Shown here one piece after another: positions 35,031 to 46,639 of a DNA stretch of 64,000 nucleotides. The stretch spans positions 930,001 through 994,000 of the forward strand of contig JARUPY010000079.1 of NCBI GenBank assembly GCA_029817715.1. The letters are read 5' to 3'. The DNA comes from Melastoma dodecandrum (Eukaryota > Streptophyta > Magnoliopsida > Myrtales > Melastomataceae). The notes below the pieces were generated by a model that was given only the letters and a program-made list of their open reading frames with translations, was not told the origin of the DNA and did not search any database. A program made the position numbers and the translations under genes. The first letter of the stretch is position 1. Each line of letters starts with the position of its first letter.

Positions 35031-36109
35031 ATTTCGATGCCGTGTATCCAGGCTCGACGACGTTCACTCGCGGAAGGAGAACCATTGTCCGGTATTGACG
35101 TATAGTTCGAGGTGGAGGTCGACCGGTGAAACAGTTTCTTTGAGTGTCATTTCCTCTGTTTATTTTCCCCTGGTTTTGATGACAAACAAATAATATTAAG
35201 AGCGTGTTCAATGTCGATTCTAAATAACTAGATCAAAATGGGGAATAAAAAATAAAATTTAATCTAATATATTAAAATATTAAAGTAAACGAAAAGGCTA
35301 AACTATTTTATGTGTTTGGAAAAATTGATATAAATCAAAAGAATAAAAGTTCATATAAATCTTCCATTTTATAATTCTTAATTTAAATCGAAATGCTAAT
35401 CATATCTCTTATTCTAGAATCCTATTTCCATCGCATTATATTAAATATTGACGACCAATTTTTCATATTTATCATGGAAATAATTTCTTTTTGTTTTGAA
35501 ATAATGAAAAATAACTTATTTTTTTAAAAAATTTTGTTTAATATTTCAACAAGAAATAAAATAATAATATATTTCAACAATACTATCTTTCTTTTCCTTT
35601 TAAAACTCAAGGCCGCTTCAATTTTCCTCTCACCCCTGGGCAGCAATCATCCAGAGGGGGTATATATCCTCCACAAATTAGATGAGGAACACAGCCATCG
35701 AGATATACTTCTACTTCACCACAGGTGATCGCATTTCCTAGCTTCAAGGGAGCCTTTGGCCATCGGCAGGACATTCAAAACCAGCAAGTCGGCTCTACCC
35801 CTCTCAATTTTTCTTTTAACACGTTGTTAGCTTGGTGGAGTCGGGCTCAGATGAAACCTGCTTGCTTTTGGAATCACAGGATGGTTCTGAAATAATGAGG
35901 ATTGTAAGGTTTTAAAAAAATTTGTGTAATATGTTTCTAGTTTTAAAAATCCTCAAAATACTGTTACTCTGTTGTGCTTGGGGATCGCGGTACTTAAACT
36001 GCAAAAACAAAAAAAAATCGTGGTGAGACACTCAATAAATTCGGCAATGTCGTGGTCCTCAATCGCGATATTATGCTAAGTGAGTCAACCTAAAAAAAGT
36101 TCCAACAGA
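35031..36109. other. No gene seen
   Basis: The stretch 35210-35620 is strongly AT-rich. The remainder is unremarkable, with weak open frames only. Confidence 0.45.
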
Positions 36110-36260
36110 CAAATAACACAATGGTAGCCGAGCTAGTGTAAGGGGACAAGTGCAACCTTCGAGATGGCATGTGTTCGAATCCTTTGCCTTCAAGAAGGCA
36201 CGAGTTTGAATGGTTCGATACCCTGTACCACCTTCAAGACCCAAAAGAGATGCTGGTTGA
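36110..36260 (+). repeat. Possible tRNA-derived SINE
   Basis: TAGCCGAGCTAGTG at 36125-36138 resembles a pol III A box, and GTGTTCGAATCC at 36171-36182 matches a B box at normal spacing. A second B-box-like word, GGTTCGATACC, lies about 40 bases on. The region between the boxes does not fold as a tRNA cloverleaf by eye, so a SINE is more likely than a tRNA gene. No target duplication or tail was identified. Confidence 0.35.
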
Positions 36261-37735
36261 ACCATGAAAATTATGTCATGAGAATCACTTCACATAATTT
36301 CGTTATTCAGGACTCTTAAAATATCGCCGTCGAGGACTTGCGACACTGTCAAATTTATTGAGTACCGTTATTCAGAATGGTGAATTTTTTATATATAAAG
36401 TGTCGCGATTCTCAGCCAGGACACATGATCGGCATTTTGGGTATTGTTGAAACCGATACTGTATTTCGCGATTTTTTTTAAACTAATCGTATTTTTATAA
36501 ATTCCTCCGGATATACTGCCAAGAGCTGTGTGGTGCCATTGTCCTCTCATACATCCCAATTTGCCTTGCCATGGTGTTATAAAGTGCACTCTAGAGGCTT
36601 TAGTTTGAGAAGAGTGTCTGTCTCTCAAGTTTGCTGCTTTTCAGGCCATTTATTGGGAGTGAATAATTATATCCTTTGCTTCACTGTAATTGAAATGAGA
36701 ATGGATAGAATTACGTGTCGGGAAAATTTAGCTATCGTATCGCTCGGTGGTGAAACTTAGACGAAAACCAGCACACGCAAGATTTACGTGATTCGACCAA
36801 AATCGGCCTAGGGGAGGTCCTCTGGATATTCCACTAGACAACTGAGATTACAAAATCACCAAGTGTGTCGCTCACCCACCTGTGATACAAGAAAATCCTA
36901 ACTCCGAATCCTGTAGAATAACCTCTACCCTAATCCGACGATTTTCTTGCCACACACTGTGTCATACCACACCTAATAACTTAGACAAAGCCCGATAGTC
37001 TTAAATTGTCCTCCATATAGAAATCTAATACAATAGCATCTAGATATTAGCCCAAAATCATATAATATTTTTTAATATTAGATATTATATTTCCACAATA
37101 TTGCGTAATCTCAAAAGATCTCTTCGGACCAAATCCTAATATTACGCCCATGACCCCAAACGCCGTAACGAGAATTCGGAGTGTAATAACAATTAATTCA
37201 TTTCATTATGCCCCTTGCAAGGGTTTTGTGATCGGGGCCATTGTCAAAATGTGACAAGAAGTTTCCAAGTTCACTTATTTATCTATCCTTTTAGTATTTA
37301 AGATGATTTCCACAAAATGATCGGTTTCGGGTCAAACGTATTTGATTCCATTCCTTGCATTGAATGTAGTACATTACTTCATCCCATTCCGTCTCATTGC
37401 AAGTGCACGTTCCATTCCTCACATCAAACATGCTAAAAACAGAGAGTTTCTGTACTATAAAACAGAAGTTCGTGATCAAAATATCCGATATTTGAATTCC
37501 GAATTCAATATCCGAATTTTTTTTCGAACTCGGATTTTGATAGTTTCAACATCGAACTCAAAATCGGACTTAACAAAAATTTATAATTCAGATTCAGACT
37601 CGGATTCGGACTTTAAGGACATTATTTCGGATTATTCAAACTTCCGATTAATCAGTTTAATTAATTTTTTAATTTTTCTATTGTTTTTTCTTCCCTAATT
37701 CACAAACCTAAAACTAACCCCACCATCCCGGTTCA
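36261..37735. other. Intergenic; LTR-like fragment near 36.75-37.2 kb
   Basis: The stretch acgcaagatttacgtgattcgacc...atcggcctaggggaggtcc near 36775-36835 resembles the conserved gtggttcgacc/cctacgtcc block of plant LTRs, as also seen near 8715. The stretch 37480-37640 is a low-complexity run of cggatt/ccgaat words. No gene is recognised. Confidence 0.35.
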
Positions 37736-37739
37736 CTCT

Positions 37740-37873
37740 TCCTCTTCAAACCTAATCGCCAAGGCCCTTCGTGTCTCCCAGGAGCTGCAGTCCCTCGTCG
37801 GCGTCCCGATATACCACGCCCCCACGTCCTCAAGCGTTTATGGGATTACATCAAGGATAACGACCTATCACGT
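37740..37873 (+). pseudogene. Orphan SWIB-domain exon fragment
   Basis: One frame reads KALRVSQELQSLVGVP and, after a shift of frame, RPHVLKRLWDYIKDNDLS, which are the first and second helical motifs of the SWIB/BAF60b domain. It ends exactly at a donor-like GTAAGTAG (37874). No later SWIB exon (the usual DPxxKR...CDE part) is found before CCT3 begins. The frame break between the two motifs and the missing exons indicate a gene fragment or duplicated exon. SWIB proteins take part in chromatin remodelling; no function is claimed for this piece. Confidence 0.6.
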
Positions 37874-38310
37874 AAGTAGACTAGCTTTGCAATTTTTATT
37901 GTTATGACACGAGAATTGTTATTAATCTTATGTGAATATGAAATTTTAGACTAGTTTTTGAAGCATTAGACACGATGATTTTGGACTAATATGACATGGT
38001 TCGGGCTTTTGTTTTGATGGGGTCGTCGTAATGGGCTTTTCTAATGTCTGATAAAACGGGTTTATGCCCGAACCATTCGATCCATCTTGCCCGGCCTGAC
38101 CAGACCGGACCGGTCTTCGGCCCATTTGAATAAGTCGCTCGAATTCGGGACATTGCTTTCGCTCCTTTCCGGATTCCTTCCAGGGTTTTCCCTTCTTTTC
38201 TCTAGAAACCGCCTTTCTGCCTCCCACTCTCCGCGCCCTCTCCGCTCCATTTCGCCTCTCAGTTGCCCTCCTCCTCCTCCTCCGCCGCCGCCCAGCCATT
38301 TCCTCTGAAG
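37874..38310 (+). promoter_or_regulatory. Upstream region and CT-rich leader of CCT3
   Basis: A pyrimidine-rich tract (38160-38300, with ctcctcctcctcc) precedes the start codon, as in many plant housekeeping leaders. No clear TATA box was found. The proline-rich or arginine-rich open frames here are composition artefacts. Confidence 0.45.
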
Positions 38311-41300
38311 ATGATGCAGGCGCCGGTCCTCGTTCTCAGTAAGCTCTCCCTCGCCAACTCCTCGCCTTGATCACGATCCACCGTCGGCCTCCGGTCGCTC
38401 TCCACGTCTGGCTCTCGAATATTGACCGCGCATGTGACTTCCCGCTGGACTTTGTGCCGCCGGACGAGTTTCTAGATGTTTAGGGTTTTCGGCGTTTTTT
38501 ACTTTGATTTGTTTACTCATTTGGTTTTATTTTCTGGTGGCGGTGTGGCAGAGGACTCTTTGAAGCGTGAATCTGGAACGAAGGTTCATCATGCCAACAT
38601 CCAGGCGTCTAAGGTACATATACATATTTAGAAGGTCCGTGATAGAAATGATCGTTGCATATGTTCTTTGTTTAAAGTTCTTCTTTTCATTCCCTCTCAT
38701 TTTATGGATGAAATACGTTGTTCGCTGGACGGATGATTCGGTCTGACTTTCAGGAGCGTGGTCTTTTAGGAATGTTCATAGCGTTTTAGTTGATAAATAG
38801 ACTGGATGAATGCCCTTTGTAATTCCATAGCACGTGGTGGAATGTCACACTGAAACTGTGGGTGCTGCACAGTTGATTTGTTAGGTTTATGTGAGTCGAT
38901 GGGTTTGCCATTTGTGGTGAGTTTTGGTATAACGGTGGAGGAGAAGATACTTGTTTTCTGATTATGTTTGTTGTTTGTAATGTTATTTTGTGATATTAGA
39001 TGGGATACTGTTGTCTTTGTGCATCTATCTGTTTGTCTAGTTTGGTTGTTTAGTGGCTAACTCTATGATTTTCAGGCTGTTGCTAGATGGGATACTGTTG
39101 TCATTGTGCATCTATCTATTTGTCTAGTTTGGTTGTTTAGTGGCTAACTCTATGATTTTCAGGCTGTTGCTGATATTATCCGAACAACATTGGGCCCAAG
39201 ATCGATGTTGAAGATGCTACTTGATGCCAGTGGAGGTGAAGATTTTATCTCAATGTGATTACTTTTCATTTATTATAGCCTTTGGTTCAAGCAATAGATG
39301 GACGCTAGTGTCGTAGGTTTGGCTTGTTTTGAACTTCTTTCATGACCAGGATGTTCTCAGAATGATTTTTCTTGATTTATGTTCTTGCACTGTTTTACAA
39401 ATTAGTGTTTAACCCATAACTCACCTTATTTTGTATATTACGACTACCTTGGTGTCAATCGTGATTCTTCTATTGAACACAAAAGTTCTTGGTATTACTA
39501 TTGTTTGCAGGAATTGTGGTGACCAATGATGGGAATGCTATTCTTCGCGAGCTAGATCTGGCACATCCTGCTGCGAAGGTAACAGAAAGGAAACTATGGC
39601 GAAATTTTGCCATAAAATACATGATCTTGTGAAAATATTTTTGTTTTTGCGTGAAAGAAGCTTTATTGGCATTTTCAGTATGCTTTTACTTTGTCATCTG
39701 AGTATTTTTGCTTTGACTTCTCAGTCCATGATAGAGCTGAGTAGAACACAAGATGAGGAGGTTGGAGATGGAACAACATCTGTTATTGTCCTAAGTAAGT
39801 GTTTCTGTTGTTTCTAAGTGCCATTGGATAGCATACTAGTTTTTCTTCTTCTACACAATTATCTATCTTGAACTGTCAACATTACCACACAGTCTCATGA
39901 CTTGTGACCTTGGCAATTTTGGCTTATATGAAAGAATGGCTAATCATGGGTAGAATCTTCCTTTTTTGTTCTTGTGATGTAAGTTATAGTGGCAGATGTA
40001 TTGTGGAATTAGCATGAATTCATGCGCCTGAAGATGGTTATTTTAATGATGAGCTTGGTTTTCCGGTGTGGCCTCAATAGAAGTTATGCAGTTTTTCTCT
40101 ACAAGAGTTGAACATTGACAAAGAAATTTTTGTCAATTTACCATCAACTTCATCTGTAAGAATTTGGTTTTTGGGTATTCTAATAAGATTAGGTCGAAAC
40201 TATGTAGGCTGATGATTCTTTTTCATGTTTGAACTTTTTTTTTCCAGTTAGGATATTGAAACACATGGTGATTTTTAAGGTGTATGCAATAAACATGAAT
40301 AGAATAGGAGATGTGCTATTATTTTGACTCCTGTTTAATGTCATTTTAAAATAATTTGAAGCTGGAGAGATGCTACATGTCGCTGAAGCTTTCATTGACA
40401 AGAACTACCATCCAACAGTTATTTGCCGGGGTGAGGCTGCATATCTGAATGGATCTCTTTTCATATTGACTTTTTCATATTTCAAGCAAGTAGTCTCTAC
40501 AACTAAAGGAAGTGATCTCCTTATTTATGTTCAAACATACATTTATGGTGCTTGGTCTGTTTCTTTGGCTTGACAGCTTATAATAAAGCCCTGGAGGATG
40601 CTATCGCTGTACTGGATAAAATTGCTATGTCTGTGGACGTTAATGACCGTGAGTTCTCTTTTTCTGTTAGTTTTAATATGATGTAGAATTACTTATTCTC
40701 TTAGGCATCCATCACAAGTAAAAGTATATGTCTCATAGCCCTTACAGCCAATTTCTTTGATTGATACCTTAGCGGTCATTTTATTTTTTGGGATTTGGTT
40801 TTTCTCTTGCTTACCCAGTGGTTTGACTGACAGGTTCATATATGTTGGGTCTGGTGAAAAGTAGTATCGGCACTAAGTTTACGAGCCAATTTGGTGATCT
40901 TATTGCTGTGAGTTTTCTTCACCTTTCAAAATGTGCAAATAACTATTCTTGGTTTGTATTGTTATGTTGGATTGGTATTAATTAATAGTGAGATTTTTAT
41001 TTGCAATTTTGTTTGCACGTGTGACAATGGTCTTTTTGTTTGCCCATTTTCAGAAGCATATTATGTGTCTGAATGTATTGGTAAAGAAACTCATTGTGTT
41101 GAACTACTATGTTGGAAGTGTCGAATGCCTTCTTCTGATCACTCTCTGATGTTTCACTTTTGTTGTCTTCCAGGACTTGGCTATTGATGCTACCACTACA
41201 GTCGGTGTGGACATTGGTCAAGGGCTTCGCGAAGTAGATATTAAGAAATATATTAAAGTAGAGAAGGTGCCTGGTGGTCAGTTGGAAGATTCAAAGGTAC

Positions 41301-42873
41301 TGAGAGGAGTTATGTTCAATAAAGACGTCGTTGCTCCGGGTAAAATGAAAAGAAAGATTGTGAACCCACGAATTATTCTTCTCGATTGCCCCCTTGAGTA
41401 CAAAAAGGGTGAGAATCAGACAAATGCTGAATTGGTCAAGGAAGAAGACTGGGCGGTTCTTTTGAGAATGGAGGATGAGTACATTGAGAATTTGTGCATG
41501 CAGATTCTCAAGTTCAAACCAGATTTGGTGATAACGGAGAAGGGGCTTAGTGACCTGGCATGTCATTATCTTAGCAAGGCCAGTGTTAGTGCCATTAGGA
41601 GGTTGAGGAAGACGGATAATAACAGAATTGCCAAGGCCTGCGGTGCTACCATTGTTAATAGACCCGATGAACTGCAGGAATCGGATGTGGGTACAGGTGC
41701 TGGGCTCTTTGAAGTTAAGAAGATCGGGGACGAGTTCTTTGCTTTCATTGTTGATTGCCAAGATCCAAAGGCATGTACAGTGCTCCTTAGAGGTGCCAGC
41801 AAGGATCTGTTGAATGAAGTAGAAAGAAATCTGCAGGTGTGATTTCTCATTTGTTTGGGTTAAGCTCTTGCCTGTGTGTTTTCTAAAAATAATGTGTTTG
41901 GCAGGATGCTATGTCGGTAGCAAGGAATATCATAAAAAATCCAAAGCTTCTCCCTGGCGGTGGTGCCACAGAGTTAACTGTTTCTGCAATGTTGAAGCAG
42001 AAGAGCTCTTCAATTGAAGGCATAGAAAAGGTAGGAATTACCTATTTACTGAAGTTCTTATTAGTGGATAACTGTTCTACATCAAAAATTAATTTCTGCC
42101 ACATCTTAGTTGTATCCTAGTGGCTGATTTCCATCTAATGGATCATGCAGTGGCCATATGAAGCTGCAGCTATAGCTTTTGAAGCGATTCCTCGAACTTT
42201 AGCTCAGAATTGTGGAGTGAATGTCATCCGAACCATGACTGCTCTGCAGGGCAAGGTAGCTTTTTATTGGTTCAGTCCATTGCTCTTGTTACAAATAATA
42301 TTTCTGGAATGGCTTTGGGGGATTGTTTTCAACATCTTCTGAACAATCTGTAGCATGCAAATGGTGAAAGTGCATGGATTGGCATAGACGGGAATACGGG
42401 TGCCATCACTGATATGAAGGTGCGAAAGGTATTGTCTAGCCTCTTCTGATTTTCTTTTTATCATGGCTCTTTAATGGCATGTCTGAAGCTGTAAATTCTC
42501 ATAATGCACATTCCAGAATTTCATGTTATTACCAATTACAGTTTCTTGCCCTAGAGTTAAGTGAATAATCCTCGAAGCCTATGCATTAGAAAATCTCACC
42601 ACTCTCTGAATGTTATAAGATACCTTGATTTGCATCTCCATTGATTTTTTGTACTTCTGACACTTATATGGTTAATGTCAGATTTGGGATGCCTACAATG
42701 TGAAGGCACAAACATTCAAGACGGCCATTGAGGCGGCTTGCATGCTTCTAAGGATAGAGGACATCGTTAGCGGCATCAAGAAGAAGCAGGCACCGGGTGC
42801 TGGCCCCACACCTTCGAAGCCCAAGGTCGAGACCGAAGAAGATGCAGATAACGAGCAAATTCTTCCTGACTAA
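38311..42873 (+). CDS. CCT3: T-complex protein 1 subunit gamma (CCT3), 13 exons
   Basis: Exons inferred: 38311-38338, 38552-38613, 39163-39235, 39511-39578, 39725-39794, 40362-40430, 40577-40648, 40834-40907, 41174-41836, 41905-42030, 42151-42255, 42354-42428, 42682-42873. They join to 1,677 bases, 558 residues, the usual CCT gamma length. Two adjacent ATGs open the gene; the second (38314) matches the usual plant start. Group II chaperonin motifs are in order: LGPRSMLKMLLD, NDGNAILRELD, GDGTTSV for ATP phosphate binding, IDCQDPKACTVLLRG-type text in the apical/intermediate part, LLPGGGATEL and the final nucleotide-site block around GIDGNTGAITDM. CCT is the hetero-octameric ring that folds actin, tubulin and other cytosolic proteins. 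Intron 2 carries an 87-bp duplication at its 3' end. The gene is otherwise intact. Confidence 0.95.
38480..38488 (-). promoter_or_regulatory. Telo-box-like motif in CCT3 intron 1
   Basis: TTAGGGTTT (AAACCCTAA on the minus strand) lies in the first intron. Telo-boxes near the start of plant genes are associated with expression in cycling cells and with PRC2/TRB binding. Confidence 0.35.
38998..39171 (+). repeat. 87-bp tandem duplication over the CCT3 intron 2 acceptor
   Basis: The unit agatgggatactgttgtc...tttcaggctgttgct occurs at 38998-39084 and 39085-39171 with two mismatches. Each copy contains the branch region, the acceptor ttttcag and the first nine exon bases GCTGTTGCT. Only the second acceptor (before 39163) keeps the chaperonin frame; the first would run into TAA within about 25 codons. 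Confidence 0.9.
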
Positions 42874-44394
42874 GCAGCCATACGGTTTTAGCCTGCACGC
42901 TTGGTTTTCCCAGGGCCTCTTTCTTAAACTAGGTCAGATTCTTTTCTTTTTCCCTAAACTGTTTTTCCGTCAACTGCCAATGGGAAGTTTTTGTATGGGA
43001 GGGGGCTAGAGCTTTTGTCCACTGCGGCTATGGGGTTTGATAATGCGTTCTGCTCTTTAGCCCATTGGGTTCATTGTGATAATTTAAATTTTGCTGCGGT
43101 TTGAAAAAGGTGTCTCTTTGTTTGAAGAATGACCAAGATTGCTTTTGCTGTGACTGGGTGGAAGCTCTCCCCAAGAATGTTTTTTGTGTCTTTGTGCCTA
43201 GATGTATATTTTGTCTGAATCCGTTATTGAGATCCACGGGACTAGTTTTGTAGACTTAATACCCGCAGTGCACGGCCGGTGGTTTCTGAGTTTGGCCTCC
43301 TACGACAATTATCGGTGGTTGACGAATAAGAGGGGCATGATGTGTGCAATGTGGTGAAAACTGGAGAGGGTAAAGACAACGCCATTGTCAAGAGCATCGG
43401 AGAGTTTTTTTATTATTATTTTCATCTTATTCGCTTTTATTATTTATTATTCGCTTTTATTACTACGCTTTTATTTTAAGATGAATTTAGTAGATCTTTT
43501 TTAGTTTTTTAGGAACCAATGACTGAAAGTTAAATTGAACCCATCCAATTTTTACCGTGGGATGGTTAGCTGACTTGCTTTACTAGCATTGTTTCGTTAG
43601 TCTGCAAAATAATTTTGTTAAATAGGGGTTTAAGTTTGAAAATTTTTTAAATAGGATAAGAAAATTGGCTTTGATTTTGATTTATAAGGAAATTGGCCTT
43701 CTAAAGATGGATTTCTAAATTTTAAAAATGACTTTATAATGGTCGAATTTTTCAAAGGAATAAAATTAGTCATGAAAAGGTCGATTTTTTGACATTAGTC
43801 AACAAATTTTAAAATTTAACTTAATATTTGACGAAATAATTTACGAATTAATATTATCTATGAACAAAACTTTTTGTTGTACAAAACATGGCAGTTCATC
43901 CAACAAAAAGCATAATCAAAATTAGGAAGATATGACACGTGCCTCCTCTTTCTCCCGCCTGATATAATATTAAATAAATATCATCTAATTCTTATTTATG
44001 TAAATTGTTTATTGTTTGTTTCTGTGACGGGTGATTCGTGGTTCTTCTAATTAGAATCGCATACTGGTAGCTTTCGTTGCGTTTTTAGACAATAATTTAA
44101 GTGACAGGACAACATTCAAATCAAGTTCGTGAGTTATGGCAAAAAACAAAATTCCTATTGATAAAGGAAAGGAAAAAAAATGAGGGAGGAGGAATGATGC
44201 CAAACGAATCCAGACCGTCCAATACGACGATGACGCGGAACCTTGACCGTCCATTCATTGAAGGTTACAACAAAGAATAAACCCATCTTCATTTGGTTTT
44301 CCTTCCTCTGACTCGAATCATTTTCCCTCGCGAACGATTAGGGTTTGTTGGGGAAAGGGAAGGGGAGAGGGATCGGCGGTGTTGGGATTCGGAG
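42874..44394. other. CCT3 3' region and MAGO upstream region
   Basis: The first 400 or so bases are likely the CCT3 3' untranslated region. An AT-rich intergenic stretch follows, with a small repeat of attcgcttttatta near 43428-43475. The last 100 bases are the pyrimidine-rich MAGO leader. Confidence 0.45.
44338..44346 (-). promoter_or_regulatory. Telo-box-like motif in MAGO leader
   Basis: TTAGGGTTT lies about 50 bases upstream of the MAGO ATG. Such motifs are common in plant housekeeping gene leaders. Confidence 0.4.
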
Positions 44395-45699
44395 ATGGCT
44401 CACGCCGGCGGTGGTGAGGAAGAGGAAGGCGAGTTCTACCTCCGCTACTACGTCGGACACAAGGGGAAGTTTGGCCACGAGTTCCTCGAGTTCGAGTTCA
44501 GGCCCGATGGCAAGCTCCGTTACGCCAACAACTCCAACTACAAGAACGACATCATGATCCGCAAGGAGGTCTGGCTCACCCCCGCCGTCCTGCGGGAGTG
44601 CCGCCGCATCATCTCCGACAGCGAGGTTTGCCCCTTCTTGTGTTTCCATGCTTTTGGCGTTTCTCTTCAATTGTCGTTGGCTTTTAGGTCGGATGGTTTA
44701 TGCGTGTAAGATTGATTATATGACGGAATGGAGGTGCGCTGATTACCAACTGGGATCGGTCTATTATTCTGAGGTGACGGTGTTGTTAGCCTATTGCCGT
44801 GTTCAATCTGCATATTGTTTATGATTGAGATGTTATCCTTGGCATTCTGAGGCCAGGGGCCTGTATATTTCAATGTGGAGATTTGTTGAGTCCCTAATGA
44901 TATTTCCTGTGTTTGCTGAATCCAGCACAACCTGATTTCTCTCGATTGTTGATCTCCTTTGCTAATCCATCCATTGATTATTTGTTTCATTCATTACTTC
45001 CTTGCAGATCATGAAGGAAGACGATAATAACTGGCCGGAGCCTGACCGCGTGGGCCGGCAGGAGCTTGAGATTGTTATGGGCAATGAGCATATTTCCTTC
45101 ACCACGTCCAAGATCGGTTCCCTGGTGGATGTGCAGAGCAGCAAGGATCCTGAAGGGCTTCGGATCTTTTACTATCTTGTTCAGGTTCGGACTTGATTTG
45201 TTTGGCTTCCGCTTTGTGTGGATTGTAATGATTAATTATTTCGTTATGGTGGTTTTGTGGCATGTTGGAGCATGACTGGTTGTCTTCTGTACTGTGCCTT
45301 TGCATTTAAGAGGCTCTATAATTTTGGATATTGGACATTGCACTCAGGTTAATCCTTTCATTTCGACGCTAGGCTTGGTTGTAAGACCTTAATAAGAGGG
45401 CTACTATGCTTCAGTTAGCTTTGGCTACTAGACAAGTTCTTCTCATGGAAATGGGTAGCATGGTGCATTTGCTTGCAAAACATAACTTGCGTTGTCCCCA
45501 TCTGCCTGTGCTTAAGTTGGTTATGATAAGTTTGGGAATGCCTCGTTATCTACGAAGCCATACCCATTTCATTGCATGGATTAGAGTCTTAGCCTTTTAG
45601 CCTTATGGAAACCCTTTGTTGATGGCCATTTGCTTGCAGGACTTGAAATGTTTCGTGTTTTCTCTCATATCGCTCCACTTCAAGATCAAGCCAATTTAA
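44395..45699 (+). CDS. MAGO: MAGO NASHI homolog, exon junction complex core, 3 exons
   Basis: Exons: 44395-44625, 45008-45184 and 45640-45699, joining to 468 bases and 155 residues with GT-AG introns in phase 0. After a short acidic N-terminal extension ([14 protein letters not shown]) comes the highly conserved Mago fold: [20 protein letters not shown], then [50 protein letters not shown] and the end [13 protein letters not shown]. The protein pairs with Y14 in the exon junction complex deposited on spliced mRNA in the nucleus and acts in mRNA localisation, decay and translation. All conserved blocks are present, so I expect a functional gene. Confidence 0.96.
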
Positions 45700-46253
45700 A
45701 GATGTTCCTGAAGCATCACTGCAGCTGTGTCGTGTGGTAATGCTCTTGCCCGGGAATCAATTGAACTTTCCATCTGCTTGCAAGGATCCAAAGTACCTCT
45801 ATTTCTGTATCGAGATGTGAAGTCTCTCTCATTGGGGATGCCTTTTCTGTTGTAGGGACGCACCTTTAGTGGAAATGTTTCTTTTGAGGTTTGTTTTCTA
45901 GATGCATCTATGAATTTGAGCCAGCGGGGCCCATCCGGAAAGCCTTTTTACATATCACCTGGTATGAGAACTGTAATCTCTGTAGGATGCAATTTCTTCC
46001 CCTTGGTTAAATGCGAAAGAGTCTCAAGTTCAAGCTTCTTTAAACTCATGGAGCATTTGCTTATTTCTTTTCTTTCCTAGCTGATCTTGTTGTCTTTTTT
46101 GTGGGTTTAATTCAACTTGTTATGAGCTATATTAGTAAGACGTGACTATTTAATTATTAATTTCATTTTGAAGTTAATTAGTAATCAAGCAGTTAAAGAC
46201 AGCCGAGGAATTCTTGCTAGAAATAGAACTTACCCTCCTTAAATTAGAATGAA
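45700..46253. other. MAGO 3' flank, no gene seen
   Basis: It probably contains the 3' untranslated region. Nothing else is recognisable. Confidence 0.45.
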
Positions 46254-46605
46254 TCAACAAAAGAAAAAGGACGTTATAATGTTTTCATTTACAAGCAACA
46301 TAAAAGAACAATATTGATAACTAAAAAGGGGAAACGCCTCCTTTCGGCTACACTTGAATGTCGTGCTCGTGACTTCACAGCATCGAAATTCTGTCCGGAA
46401 ATATGTTAGTTTGTACCTCATTCCGCAATCCTTAGACATAGAATGGTTCCCCATGCAAAACAAACAATCATCGGTTGTGAGGCTTCCAGATGCTTTCTGC
46501 AGCAAGTGGAGCAGTCCTCGCGGCTGATCTTGCTGTTACAGGCCACATGGCTGTAGACACGGATCAATCGGAAACACGTAAAGTTGTATTCCATGCAGTG
46601 TCAGG
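46254..46605 (-). pseudogene. Broken DUF26/gnk2-domain gene
   Basis: The minus strand reads VYSHVACNSKISREDCSTC, then one base is missing, then LQKASGSLTTDDCLFCMG and KDCGMRYKLTYF. This lines up residue for residue with the intact gene at 34.6 kb (ACNGKISRGDCSACLQK...KDCRMRYEPKYF). The tgc-ctg-cag of the intact gene is tgc-tgcag here, a one-base deletion that shifts frame after the third motif cysteine. The family stop is also lost, the frame running on to 46254. Upstream homology fades near 46605, some 30 bases before the Tat element target site, and the signal-peptide half is not found on the other side of that element. Confidence 0.75.
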
Positions 46606-46634
46606 AGGATGTGGATCAACCGGAAATGCATTAA

Positions 46635-46639
46635 GTCGT
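46635..46639 (+). repeat. Target site duplication GTCGT, left
   Basis: Identical to 59795-59799, on the other side of the Tat-type element. Confidence 0.85.

Noticed and set aside
36125..36182. Possible tRNA gene
   Set aside because: A and B boxes are present, but the acceptor and anticodon stems do not form by eye; treated as a SINE candidate instead.
37946..38308. Arg-rich minus-strand and Pro-rich plus-strand frames
   Set aside because: They are produced by the CTCCTC tract of the CCT3 leader.
41291..41761. 156-codon minus-strand frame
   Set aside because: Shadow of the large CCT3 exon 9, which carries the real protein.
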